This document shows, piece by piece, positions 16,506-25,206 of a stretch of 64,000 nt of DNA. This DNA is from Paenibacillus sp. NEAU-GSW1. GTDB lineage: Bacteria > Bacillota > Bacilli > Paenibacillales > Paenibacillaceae. A program made the position numbers and the translations under genes. Numbering within the stretch: the stretch's first letter is position 1; each line of letters begins with the position of its first letter. The notes beneath the pieces are model-generated. The model saw nothing but the letters and a program-made list of their open reading frames with translations. It was not told the origin of the DNA and made no database searches. The DNA is taken from positions 54,814 through 118,813 of the forward strand of contig NZ_WOVL01000017.1 in the NCBI RefSeq assembly GCF_009737085.1, in the 5' to 3' direction.

Positions 16506-17571
16506 GACGCGTCACCTCGATTTCTGCCGGATACGCGCGATGCTTCCATCTTTGCACAAGCGTCTTCCGGAACGTATCGGATTGAATCAAGCATACCGCA
16601 AGCACGACGAACGCTTTAACGACCAAAATGACTTCAGGCGAAACGCCGATCATATAGATCGTTGTCGTTAACGTCTGAATTATGAGTGCGCCGAGCAGCG
16701 TGCCCGTCAAATAAAACCGGCCCCCGTTAAGCGAGGTGCCGCCAATAACGACAGCCAAAATCGCATCCAGCTCATACCATAAACCGGCATTATTGCCGTC
16801 CGCGCTGGAGACGTTGGAGCTGAGCAGCAAGCCCGCGATGGCTGCGCATAGTCCGCAAAACATATAGACCGCAAAGAGCACCGTACGCGCTTTAATGCCC
16901 GCCAGTCGACTCGAACCCGGATTGCAGCCGACCGATTCGATGAATAAACCAAGCGCCGTTTTCCTCGTCAGCAGCACAGCGGCTATGAATACGGCGGCAA
17001 CGACGAATACGGAAAACGGAAGCGCCGCGAGCGAGCCGGCCCCGATAAATTTATAAGGCGAGCTGTTTACCGTAATAATCTGCCCGTTTGTGACGAGCTG
17101 GGCGATTCCTCTGCCCGCTACCATTAGAATAAGCGTTGCGACGATCGGCTGAATGCCGGTTACGGCAACCAGCATGCCGTTCCACAATCCGAGCACGACG
17201 GATAATCCAAGCGACAAAGCGAGCGCTGTAAAAAGCAAGCTAAGCGAATTTTGATCCGCGCCTTTGCTGATCGTCAAGCATGCGATAGCGCCGGAGATCG
17301 CCACGACCGAGCCTACGGACAGATCGATGCCCTTCGTTGCAATGACCAGCGTCATACCGATCGCGACCAAAATAAGCGGAGCGCCAAAGTTTAAAATATC
17401 GATTAAGCTGCCGTATAAATGGCCATCCCGCACTTGAATCTCAAAAAAAGAAGGCGAATAGATCAAGTTGAAGAGCAGCAAAGCAAGCCATACCGCTGCC
17501 GGCCAAAAAAGGTGATGCTTCACCAGCCGCTGCAGCTTGCTTGCTTTTTCTGTAGAAGTCCGGTTGCTCAT
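16498..17571 (-). CDS. ytfT: YtfT-like sugar ABC permease
   Basis: 357 residues, a BPD_transp_2 permease with multiple membrane segments. It has the conserved loop GMTLVIATKGIDLSVGSVVA (about 78-97) and SVGCNPGSSRLAGIKARTV. The start overlaps the ATPase stop (ATGA at 17568-17571). It is paired with the downstream YjfF-like permease. Confidence 0.88.
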   Translation of the reverse strand: MSNRTSTEKASKLQRLVKHHLFWPAAVWLALLLFNLIYSPSFFEIQVRDGHLYGSLIDILNFGAPLILVAIGMTLVIATKGIDLSVGSVVAISGAIACLTISKGADQNSLSLLFTALALSLGLSVVLGLWNGMLVAVTGIQPIVATLILMVAGRGIAQLVTNGQIITVNSSPYKFIGAGSLAALPFSVFVVAAVFIAAVLLTRKTALGLFIESVGCNPGSSRLAGIKARTVLFAVYMFCGLCAAIAGLLLSSNVSSADGNNAGLWYELDAILAVVIGGTSLNGGRFYLTGTLLGALIIQTLTTTIYMIGVSPEVILVVKAFVVLAVCLIQSDTFRKTLVQRWKHRAYPAEIEVTRHG

Positions 17572-19112
17572 CCTGCTCCCCCTCCGGCAATCGCCTGCAT
17601 AATATGCTGCTGGCTAATATGTTCTTTTTCGATTTCCTTCACTTTCTTATGATCGCGCAGCACAGCGATCCGGTCGCTAACCCGCTGCACCTCTTCCAGC
17701 TCCGACGAAATAAACAGGACGGACATCCCTTTCTGTGAAAGGGAAAGGACAAGCTTCTGTATTTCCGCCTTTGCACCAACATCAATGCCGCGCGTTGGTT
17801 CATCGAGAATAAGCAGCTTCGGATTCGTCAGCAGCCATCTGCCCAAAATCACCTTCTGCTGGTTGCCGCCGCTTAAATTTTTCACCAAATGCTCAGGATT
17901 CTTCGGATTGATATTAAGCGCGGAGATGTACTCGTCCGCCAGCTCGTTTTGCCGTTTTCTCGGCAGCAGCTTGAACCAGCCGCGCGTTGCCTGCATAGCG
18001 ATTATGATGTTTTCCCGCACGGTCAGATCGTCGATAATCCCTTCCGTTTTCCGATTTTCCGGGCAAAAGGCGATGCCGGCGTCGATTGCCCGCCGCGGCG
18101 TATGCTTCGAACTGGCAACGGCGCCGCTAACTGTGAAATTGCCTTGATCGGCACGATCCGCGCCAAACAGCAGCCGCGCAAGCTCCGTCCGGCCGGAGCC
18201 AAGCAAGCCTGCCAGGCCGACAATTTCGCCCTCGTGAATTTTCAAATCAAACGGCTCGATTGCTCCGGAGCGTCCTAAGCCTGTCGCGTGTATAACCGTT
18301 TTCTCATTGCTTTTTTCCGGTTTGTCGTGTACCGGCAGCTCTTCCAGCAAACTAAGCTCCTTGCCAATCATTTTCGATACCAGCTCAATGCGGGACAGCT
18401 TCTCAGCGTCATACTCGCCGATTAAATTCCCGTTACGCAGTATCGTTATCCGGTCTGACACCTCGTACACCTGGTCCAGAAAATGAGTGACAAACAATAT
18501 AGCCAGCCCTTCTTGCCTCAGCTTGTTCATGACTGCAAAAAGCTGCTTCACTTCGTTCCGGTCGAGGCTCGACGTCGGCTCGTCGAGAATAAGCACTTTC
18601 GCCGATACATTTAATGCACGCGCAATCGCGATCAGCTGCTGAATGGCGACGGAATAAGCGCTCAATGGCAGCGTTACGTCGATCTTAAGCTGCAGCCGTT
18701 CCGCCAGAAGCCGCTCGGCTCCGCGGTTCATTTCCTTCCACCGGATCGCGCCGAAACGGCGCGGCTCGCGGCCGATATATATATTTTCCGCTACCGTCAA
18801 GTTGGGACAAAGATTAACTTCCTGATAAACGGTACTAATCCCGGCATCCTGCGCGCCTTGCGGACTATGAATAACAAGCGGCTTGCCGTCCAGCACCACT
18901 GAACCCTCATCAATGGCATAAACGCCGGTCAATACTTTAATCAGCGTCGATTTGCCCGCTCCGTTCTCGCCCATTAAAGCGTGAATCTCGCCGGGGAAAA
19001 GCCGAAAATCAACACCCGACAACGCTTTAACGCCGGGGAACTGCTTATGAATGCCCGTAAGTTTTAACAACGGCGCCCGTTCTTTCTCTTTTTCATTCAC
19101 GTTGCTCTTCAT
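17568..19112 (-). CDS. ytfR: YtfR-like sugar ABC transporter ATPase (double NBD)
   Basis: 514 residues with two fused nucleotide-binding domains, as in RbsA/MglA/YtfR. The first has Walker A GENGAGKST (about 48-56), signature-region SAYSVAIQQL and Walker B VLILDEPTS. The second has a degenerate Walker A (GLLGSGRTEL), signature LSGGNQQKV and LLILDEPTRGID. It energises the YtfT/YjfF channel from the cytoplasm. The GGAG of the ribosome site touches ATG 19112, so GTG 19100 is a possible alternative start. Confidence 0.88.
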   Translation of the reverse strand: MKSNVNEKEKERAPLLKLTGIHKQFPGVKALSGVDFRLFPGEIHALMGENGAGKSTLIKVLTGVYAIDEGSVVLDGKPLVIHSPQGAQDAGISTVYQEVNLCPNLTVAENIYIGREPRRFGAIRWKEMNRGAERLLAERLQLKIDVTLPLSAYSVAIQQLIAIARALNVSAKVLILDEPTSSLDRNEVKQLFAVMNKLRQEGLAILFVTHFLDQVYEVSDRITILRNGNLIGEYDAEKLSRIELVSKMIGKELSLLEELPVHDKPEKSNEKTVIHATGLGRSGAIEPFDLKIHEGEIVGLAGLLGSGRTELARLLFGADRADQGNFTVSGAVASSKHTPRRAIDAGIAFCPENRKTEGIIDDLTVRENIIIAMQATRGWFKLLPRKRQNELADEYISALNINPKNPEHLVKNLSGGNQQKVILGRWLLTNPKLLILDEPTRGIDVGAKAEIQKLVLSLSQKGMSVLFISSELEEVQRVSDRIAVLRDHKKVKEIEKEHISQQHIMQAIAGGGAG

Positions 19113-19144
19113 CTCCTTTCAAACCCTTCGCATTTCGCGCTCTA

Positions 19145-19196
19145 TCCTTTAAAGCCGCTCCGGCTTCGACCTTCGAAGCGCCAGAGCGGCTTTCTT
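19145..19196 (-). promoter_or_regulatory. Intercistronic hairpin between binding protein and ATPase genes
   Basis: AAAGCCGCTC pairs with GAGCGGCTTT around an inner GAAGC/GCTTC stem. It lacks a long T-run on the minus strand. The position after the first gene suggests partial termination or 3' protection, giving more binding protein than ATPase (inference). Confidence 0.6.
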
Positions 19197-19223
19197 CTAT
19201 CCTTGGTAATCGAAGATTAGAAA

Positions 19224-20273
19224 TTAATACTTCCGGTTAGGCAGTTCCTTCTTAGCGTCCTCGGAAGTAAATACGCCCTCTTCCGTCACGATGCGCTGCG
19301 GAATTTCTTTGCCGGCAAGAACATCGTTAACCGCTTGCATAAGCTGTGGTCCAAGAAGCGGATTACACTCGACGATAAAGTTGATTTTGCCTTCGCTTGC
19401 AGCTACGAAACCGTCTTTAACGCCATCGATCGAAATGATGATAATGTCTTGGCCCGGCTTCAAACCTGCCGCTTCAATTGCTTGAATTGCGCCAAGCGCC
19501 ATGTCGTCGTTGTGAGCGTACAATACGTCGATATCTTTGTTTGCTTTCAAGAACGCTTGCATAACCTCTTTGCCTTTCGCACGAGTGAAGTCACCCGTTT
19601 GCGAAGCGATGATTTTCAAATTCGCTTGTCCCTTAATTGCTTCCTCGAAGCCTGCTTTACGGTCGATGGCCGGAGCAGAGCCAGTTGTGCCTTGAAGCTC
19701 AACGATATTAACGTCGCCGTCTTTACCTTTGAACTGCTCAACCAGCCAGTTGCCTGCGCGGCGTCCTTCTTCAACAAAGTCAGAACCGATAAACGTTTTG
19801 TATAGCGATGTATCTTGAGAATCAACCGCACGGTCCGTCAAAATAACCGGAATGCCAGCGTCCTTCGCTTCTTTCAGCACCGTATCCCAACCGGACTCAA
19901 CGACTGGCGAGAAGGCGATAACATCAACTTTTTGCTGAATGAAGGAACGGATCGCTTTAATTTGATTTTCTTGCTTTTGCTGCGCGTCGGAGAACTTCAA
20001 ATCGAAGCCTGCCTCTTCAGCCGAGCTTTTGATCGAATCGGTATTTGCTGAACGCCAGCCGCTCTCCGCGCCTACCTGCGAGAATCCAAGCTTCACTTTT
20101 CCGGATGCCGCTTCGCCGCCGCTTGCTTCCTCTGTTTTCGCAGTCGGCTCGTTGCCGCCCGCGCTTGCATTTCCCCCGTTTCCGTTGTTGCCGCCATTGC
20201 CTCCGCATGCCGCGAGGACAAGCATCATTGCTGCTACGAGCAGAAACGCGCCTTTTCTAACTGACTTTTTCAT
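19224..20273 (-). CDS. ytfQ: YtfQ-like sugar-binding lipoprotein (first copy)
   Basis: 349 residues. A lipobox LVLAAC gives Cys23. A Gly/Asn-rich linker (24-57) is followed by a Peripla_BP_4 domain with KLGFSQVGAESGWRSANT, FSPVVESGWDTVLKEAKDAG and AHNDDMALGAIQAIEAAGL. It captures the sugar for the YtfRT/YjfF-type importer. It is the promoter-proximal gene of the operon, with AGGGAGGTTG in front. The leader carries a cre-like site. The divergent gene is a sensor kinase. Confidence 0.9.
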   Translation of the reverse strand: MKKSVRKGAFLLVAAMMLVLAACGGNGGNNGNGGNASAGGNEPTAKTEEASGGEAASGKVKLGFSQVGAESGWRSANTDSIKSSAEEAGFDLKFSDAQQKQENQIKAIRSFIQQKVDVIAFSPVVESGWDTVLKEAKDAGIPVILTDRAVDSQDTSLYKTFIGSDFVEEGRRAGNWLVEQFKGKDGDVNIVELQGTTGSAPAIDRKAGFEEAIKGQANLKIIASQTGDFTRAKGKEVMQAFLKANKDIDVLYAHNDDMALGAIQAIEAAGLKPGQDIIIISIDGVKDGFVAASEGKINFIVECNPLLGPQLMQAVNDVLAGKEIPQRIVTEEGVFTSEDAKKELPNRKY

Positions 20274-20318
20274 TCGATTTCAACCTCCCTTATACTCACC
20301 ATCAACCGGTGTAGCGCC

Positions 20319-20335
20319 ATTATAAAACGCTTTCA
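20319..20335 (-). promoter_or_regulatory. Promoter -10 with overlapping cre-like site upstream of ytfQ
   Basis: On the minus strand TGAAAGCGTTTTAT (20322-20335) matches the CcpA cre pattern TGWAANCGNTNWCA at 12 of 14 positions. It overlaps a TATAAT -10 hexamer (20319-20324). The position predicts glucose repression of the sugar importer. Confidence 0.55.
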
Positions 20336-20522
20336 AAGCATCCTGATACGGAGATTCAAACGATTTCCGTGTACAATTTTGGCGAATTCGCTGGATCTGA
20401 AATACGGTTTTTGCAATTTTTTGTGCGAAAGTTGGATAATTTTATTTAAGCTTTTGATTCCATAGCCGCAGCGCCGCCATTTTGTTATAGTAGGCTTACA
20501 TCTAAACGAAAGAGGAAGACTC

Positions 20523-22355
20523 ATGAAGCGATTCCGCTTTAGTTTCTCCAGCTTGCGCTCCAAGCTGCTGGCTATGTTCGTCATCCTCACTTGCGTGCCG
20601 CTGATCGTCGTCGGCCTTATTTCGTACCAGAAATCATTCGACGCCTTGTCTGGCAACAATAAAGCATCCACAATGCTTGCTGCGGACGGTCTCGGGCGCG
20701 ATATCGACGTGCTGTTTCAGGATACGGGCAAGCTGCTGGAATTAAGCAAAAATCCGCAGGTGCTGCGTTACCTTTTCTCGCAAACGGATACTTACGATGA
20801 CGCTAAGTCTATTCTAGAAACTTTCGATTTGTACCGTGAGACGTACAAATATGAAAGCGTTTTAAATATTTCAATGGTTAATTTGTACGGACGCGGCATC
20901 AGCGAACGCAGGGGCGTTTTCCAATTGGATAAAAACCCGCTGCGCAATCCGCATTTCGTCTATCTTGTCAATCATCCGGACGAGGTGCTTAACGTGCCTC
21001 CGATCGAATCGTTAACCTTAGACCGCCTCGACGGGTTTCAATATGAAAATCAAAATGTCATATCGATCGTTGCCGCCGTCAAGCAGCAAATTACGCGCGA
21101 GGTTATCGGCTTCATCGTCATCGATCTGGATGACAAAATCGTCAAGCAGTTTTGCGATTCGATTACGATCGGCAAGACCGGCTTCTTCTATGTGGCGGAT
21201 GCGAACGGCTCGCCAATTTTCACGCCTTCCCAAATGAACAGCGAGGAGCTGGGAGAACCGGTTTTATTAGCTGAGAAGCTGGCAGCCTCACGCGACAGCT
21301 ATGTCGATCATTCCACCGGCAAGCCCGCCTTCATCATGTTTACGACATCCGCCATGACCGGCTGGAAAATTATCGGACGCGTTCCGCTGCAGGAAATCGT
21401 ACAGGACGCCAACGAAATCCGCCAGCTCATCATTATTAGCGTATCGCTCAGCATTTTGTTTACGATTGCGTCTTATTTCTTTATTACTTCCCGCATTACC
21501 CGTCCTGTCCAGCTGCTCATGCACAAAATGCGCCAAGCCTCCTCCGGCTATCTCGAAGCCAAGGTTAAAGCGCACGGTCAAGACGAAATTGCTGATCTCG
21601 GCAACAGCTTCAACCGGATGATCGAGAAGATCAAAGCGCTGCTGGAGCAAAGCATCCGCGAGAAGGAGCAGGTGCAGAAAGCCGAGCTCCGGACGCTGCA
21701 GGCGCAGATCAATCCGCATTTCTTATACAACACGCTCGATTCGATCGTCTGGATGGCGGAAGCGCGGAAGCATGAGCAAGTGATCCATCTGGTGCAGGCG
21801 CTGTCACGCTTTTTCCGGATTAGCCTGAACAAAGGGATGGACTGGGTTCATATGCAAGAAGAGCTTGAGCATGTGCGAAGTTATCTCGTCATTCAGCAAA
21901 TGCGCTACCAGGACATTCTTGACTATGAAATCGACGTTCCTCAAGAGCTGATGAATGTGCCGATTTTAAAAATGACGCTGCAGCCGATTGTTGAAAACGC
22001 GCTTTATCACGGCATTAAGAACAAACGCGGCAAAGGGCTCATTCGCATTACGGGACAATCGCGTCCAGGCGGCGAAATATGGCTGTCCGTTACGGATAAC
22101 GGCATCGGCATGACCGAGGATACGCTGCAGAAGCTGCGCGACAAGCTGATCAAGCCGCCTGCCCCGGAGCTGGCCGGAACAACCGAACCCTCCGGAGGGT
22201 TTGGGCTTTATAACGTGCATCAGCGCATCCGTTTGTACTTCGGCGATTACTTTGGCGTCGGCATCGAAAGCGAATATCAAGCAGGAACGACAATTAGCAT
22301 TCGGATACCTAATCAATGGGGGGTACAGACAGATGAAAAAAATAATGCTGGTTGA
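20523..22355 (+). CDS. YesM-type sensor histidine kinase
   Basis: 610 residues. TM1 is near 15-35, an extracellular dCache-like sensor domain covers about 40-290 (GKTGFFYVADANGSPIF), and TM2 is near 300-325. A HAMP domain and coiled coil follow, then His_kinase with phosphoacceptor His in QINPHFLYNTLDS (near 405). HATPase_c boxes are NALYHGIKNKRGKG, NGIGM and GGFGLYNVHQRI. AGAGGAAG precedes the ATG. It is divergent from the ytf-type operon and overlaps its response regulator gene by 23 bp. Together with the downstream binding lipoprotein it forms a three-part sugar-sensing set. Confidence 0.9.
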   Translation: MKRFRFSFSSLRSKLLAMFVILTCVPLIVVGLISYQKSFDALSGNNKASTMLAADGLGRDIDVLFQDTGKLLELSKNPQVLRYLFSQTDTYDDAKSILETFDLYRETYKYESVLNISMVNLYGRGISERRGVFQLDKNPLRNPHFVYLVNHPDEVLNVPPIESLTLDRLDGFQYENQNVISIVAAVKQQITREVIGFIVIDLDDKIVKQFCDSITIGKTGFFYVADANGSPIFTPSQMNSEELGEPVLLAEKLAASRDSYVDHSTGKPAFIMFTTSAMTGWKIIGRVPLQEIVQDANEIRQLIIISVSLSILFTIASYFFITSRITRPVQLLMHKMRQASSGYLEAKVKAHGQDEIADLGNSFNRMIEKIKALLEQSIREKEQVQKAELRTLQAQINPHFLYNTLDSIVWMAEARKHEQVIHLVQALSRFFRISLNKGMDWVHMQEELEHVRSYLVIQQMRYQDILDYEIDVPQELMNVPILKMTLQPIVENALYHGIKNKRGKGLIRITGQSRPGGEIWLSVTDNGIGMTEDTLQKLRDKLIKPPAPELAGTTEPSGGFGLYNVHQRIRLYFGDYFGVGIESEYQAGTTISIRIPNQWGVQTDEKNNAG

Positions 22356-24006
22356 CGATGAAATATTGTTTCGTGAAAGCGTACGCAACTGTATCGATTG
22401 GGAACGCGAAGGGTTTATCTATTGCGGCGATGCTTCCGACGGCGAGCTTGCGCTGCCGATAATCGAGCGGGAGCAGCCCGACATTTTGCTGACCGATATT
22501 AAAATGCCGTTTATGGACGGTCTTGAGCTCAGCGCTTTTGTCCGGCAAAAATATCCGCAAATCAAGGTGGTCATTATGAGCGGCCATGATGAATTCGAAT
22601 ATGCAAGGGCGGCGCTGCGCCTTGGCGTAGAGGAATATTGCCTCAAGCCGATCAGCTCCGCCGACATCATCCGGATGCTGCGGGACATCGGCGGCAAAAT
22701 CGATAAAGCGCGCGAGGAACGCGAGCAGCTGGAACGTCTGCGCATGAGGGAGCACGAGCAAGCGGCGCAATCCAAGGAGAAGCTGCTGAGCGATATTTGC
22801 AATGGCTTTATTTCCACTGCTGAAGCGCTTCAAATTGCTTCAACGATGGAGCTTCCGCTTAGCGCCGGACATTATGCGGTCGCAATCGCTGATATAAGGT
22901 GCGCCTCCGGCATCGGTCAAGCGGATGCCAATCAGGAAGCCATCTGGCTGGAACGGCTAGCAGCAAGTCTGTCTGCTGACGTTCTTTCCTACAAACGGAG
23001 CGTCACCGAGTTTGTCTGGCTCGTGAAAGGCGAGTCCCGCCAGAAGCTTGAGGATGCTTTGCGCGCTTTCCGCAAAGAAGCCGAGCAGCTTCCGGCTGAA
23101 GCAAGAGATACGGCCCCCTGCACGCTCTATATTGGCGCGGGAACTGTCGTCGGCCGTCTGCAGGAGGTGCATGCTTCTTATTTGGAGGCCGAGGAAGATA
23201 AGCATTGGAGCAAGCTTGCTTTGCAAAATCGGCACGCGCTTCACACCGCTTCCGTCGGTAACGGCGCCGGCGACCGCGCGTTGTCTGACCAAGCCGGCGT
23301 ATTTCTCGACCGGAACGCATTTGTCGAGTTTTTAAAAATCGGCGATCCCTCGCAGACTGATTCCTTTATTGTACAATTCACCGAGAAGCTGAAGCCGCTG
23401 CAATGGCCGTCCTCTTCCTACGGCTATTACATCTTGAACGATTTGACGCTCGAAGTTTTCCATGCTGCCAAAGGCATGTTTCGCCATATTGAACCTGCCG
23501 GTGATGCGCTTATCCGATTGCAAGGGCAAATCGCTGCCGTCCGCACGTATGAGGAAGCAAAATGCTATTTGTCTGCGCTATGCGAGCAATTCAGGTCTTG
23601 GCGGTCAAACGCATCGGACCGTTATGCCGATCTGATCGCATCAGTGAAGGGCTTCATCCAGTCGAACTTCAGTAAGGACGGACTTTCGCTGCAGGACGCC
23701 GCCTCCTTCGCGAACATCAGTCCAAGCCATCTCAGCAAGGTGTTCAGCCAAGAGACCGGTCAAACGTTTATTGAATATCTGACTTTGACCCGCATTCGCA
23801 AAGCGATGGAGCTGCTGCAAGGAACGAGCGCAAGAACATACGAGGTCGCTTTTCAGGTCGGATATAATGACGCTCACTATTTCTCCAATTTATTTCGCCG
23901 CGTAACCGGCATGACGACGAGGGACTTCCGCAAACAGGGGCAGGGCCAAGGACTAGGGCTAGGGGGAGCATCGCATGACCAAACGCAGCGCGCCGGGCAG
24001 GGTTAG
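22333..24006 (+). CDS. YesN-type response regulator (REC + AraC HTH)
   Basis: 557 residues starting at ATG 22333, preceded by a GGGGGG run; frames extended further upstream lie inside the kinase. The REC domain (1-120) has DDE near 9 and the phospho-Asp in LLTDIKMPF near 55. A long middle region follows, then an AraC double HTH (about 435-535) with VAFQVGYNDAHYFSNLFRRVTG. The last 20 residues are a low-complexity GQGQGLGLGG tail overlapping the next gene by 32 bp. The likely target is the divergent ytf-type operon. Confidence 0.9.
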   Translation: MKKIMLVDDEILFRESVRNCIDWEREGFIYCGDASDGELALPIIEREQPDILLTDIKMPFMDGLELSAFVRQKYPQIKVVIMSGHDEFEYARAALRLGVEEYCLKPISSADIIRMLRDIGGKIDKAREEREQLERLRMREHEQAAQSKEKLLSDICNGFISTAEALQIASTMELPLSAGHYAVAIADIRCASGIGQADANQEAIWLERLAASLSADVLSYKRSVTEFVWLVKGESRQKLEDALRAFRKEAEQLPAEARDTAPCTLYIGAGTVVGRLQEVHASYLEAEEDKHWSKLALQNRHALHTASVGNGAGDRALSDQAGVFLDRNAFVEFLKIGDPSQTDSFIVQFTEKLKPLQWPSSSYGYYILNDLTLEVFHAAKGMFRHIEPAGDALIRLQGQIAAVRTYEEAKCYLSALCEQFRSWRSNASDRYADLIASVKGFIQSNFSKDGLSLQDAASFANISPSHLSKVFSQETGQTFIEYLTLTRIRKAMELLQGTSARTYEVAFQVGYNDAHYFSNLFRRVTGMTTRDFRKQGQGQGLGLGGASHDQTQRAGQG

Positions 24007-25024
24007 GCGAAGAGTGGCTGGCATAAAGCCGTTCTTTGCGCTGTGCCTGGCATTACTGCTCCTTTATTTGGCCGGTTGCTCGAATGGAGATCCTGCCAAT
24101 GAGGAAGAAAGCTCTCATAAAGAGGGGCTTGTCAGCGGAACGACCAGCAGCCTCGTCACTTCGCCCCCGGCTTTAGAAGCGGATTCGGAGAAATCGGCGG
24201 AGCCGCCAAAAACGTTCGGCATCATTTATCCGTTCGCCCATCCGTTTTACGAGACGATTACAGTGCTGGCGCAAGAAGCCGCTAAACCGCACAACGTTCA
24301 GCTGATCGTCAAAGCGCCGGACGAAGCGAACATCGAACAGCAAATTCGCATGATGGACAATATGATTCGCCAGAAGGTCGACGGCATCGCGCTTGATCCG
24401 ATCGATTCGGATGCGCTGCGGCCGATTATCGACAAAGCGGCGGCGGCGGGCATTCCGGTCGTGTGCTTTGAATCGGATTCGCCTGAAAGCAAGCGGCTTT
24501 CCTATATCGGTACGAACAATTACGAAGCCGGCATTCAAATGGGCAAAACGATTAACGATCAGCTAAACGGTATCGGCATGGTGCTCGTCGAGACCGGCAT
24601 GTCCAATATGCTTAGTTTAAGCGAACGGCTTGAAGGCATGCTTGCCTATTTGAACGAAATGACCAGCATTCAAGTGCTGGAAGTCCGTTACAACGAAGGC
24701 AGCGAATCGGCGGCTGTCTCCGGTCTGGAGGAAATGATCGACGCCCATCCTCACTTCGACGCCTTTATTGCGCTCGACTTTATTTCCGGCTCCAGCTCCG
24801 TGCTCGTATGGAAAGCCAAAGGGTTAAAAAGGCCTTCCTTTACGTTCGGCATGATGCCCGAAATCGAGAAAGCGATTAAGAACGGCCAAATTACGTCCGC
24901 CGTATCGCAAAACGAGCATGAATGGGGTTCGCGCATTGTCGAAGGGCTGCTGCAAGCCAATGCCGGCGTCACGCTTCCAGCGTATAACGATACCGGTATA
25001 AGCATCCGGACTATGGCGGAATGA
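23975..25024 (+). CDS. Sugar-binding lipoprotein, probable sensor partner of the kinase
   Basis: 349 residues. A lipobox LAGC lies at about residue 35 after a membrane segment. A polar linker runs to about residue 80. A ribose-binding-type Peripla_BP_4 domain follows: FGIIYPFAHPFYETI, DGIALDPIDSDALRPIIDKA and YIGTNNYEAGIQMG. Its gene overlaps the response regulator gene by 32 bp and no permease accompanies it. It therefore probably presents sugar to the kinase rather than to a transporter (inference). Confidence 0.8.
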   Translation: MTKRSAPGRVRRRVAGIKPFFALCLALLLLYLAGCSNGDPANEEESSHKEGLVSGTTSSLVTSPPALEADSEKSAEPPKTFGIIYPFAHPFYETITVLAQEAAKPHNVQLIVKAPDEANIEQQIRMMDNMIRQKVDGIALDPIDSDALRPIIDKAAAAGIPVVCFESDSPESKRLSYIGTNNYEAGIQMGKTINDQLNGIGMVLVETGMSNMLSLSERLEGMLAYLNEMTSIQVLEVRYNEGSESAAVSGLEEMIDAHPHFDAFIALDFISGSSSVLVWKAKGLKRPSFTFGMMPEIEKAIKNGQITSAVSQNEHEWGSRIVEGLLQANAGVTLPAYNDTGISIRTMAE

Positions 25025-25142
25025 AGCTATAAAATTGACTTAGTACCATTTACATGTTAAATTTTATAAAAAATTACCATAATATGATCGGAGGACAACG
25101 CTTTGATTTGACAATTTTGATACTGCGCTCGAGGCCCTCCTG

Positions 25143-25185
25143 ATAAATGTTATATCTCAAAATTAATATTTTGATAAACATTTAT
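25143..25185. repeat. AT-rich inverted repeat before the ABC exporter
   Basis: ATAAATGTT...CAAAAT is mirrored by ATTTTG...AACATTTAT around TA, giving a long AT stem with one small bulge. It ends about 20 bp before the exporter's start codon, so in RNA it would sit in the 5' leader. The remaining 25025-25206 sequence is AT-rich with no precursor-peptide frame seen. Confidence 0.55.
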
Positions 25186-25206
25186 TGGAAGGGAAGAAGA
25201 TAGAAG

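Noticed and set aside
25085..25206. Small peptide gene feeding the ABC exporter
   Set aside because: The GGAGGA ribosome-like site at 25091 is followed by TTG ATT TGA, an immediate stop; no peptide frame was found.
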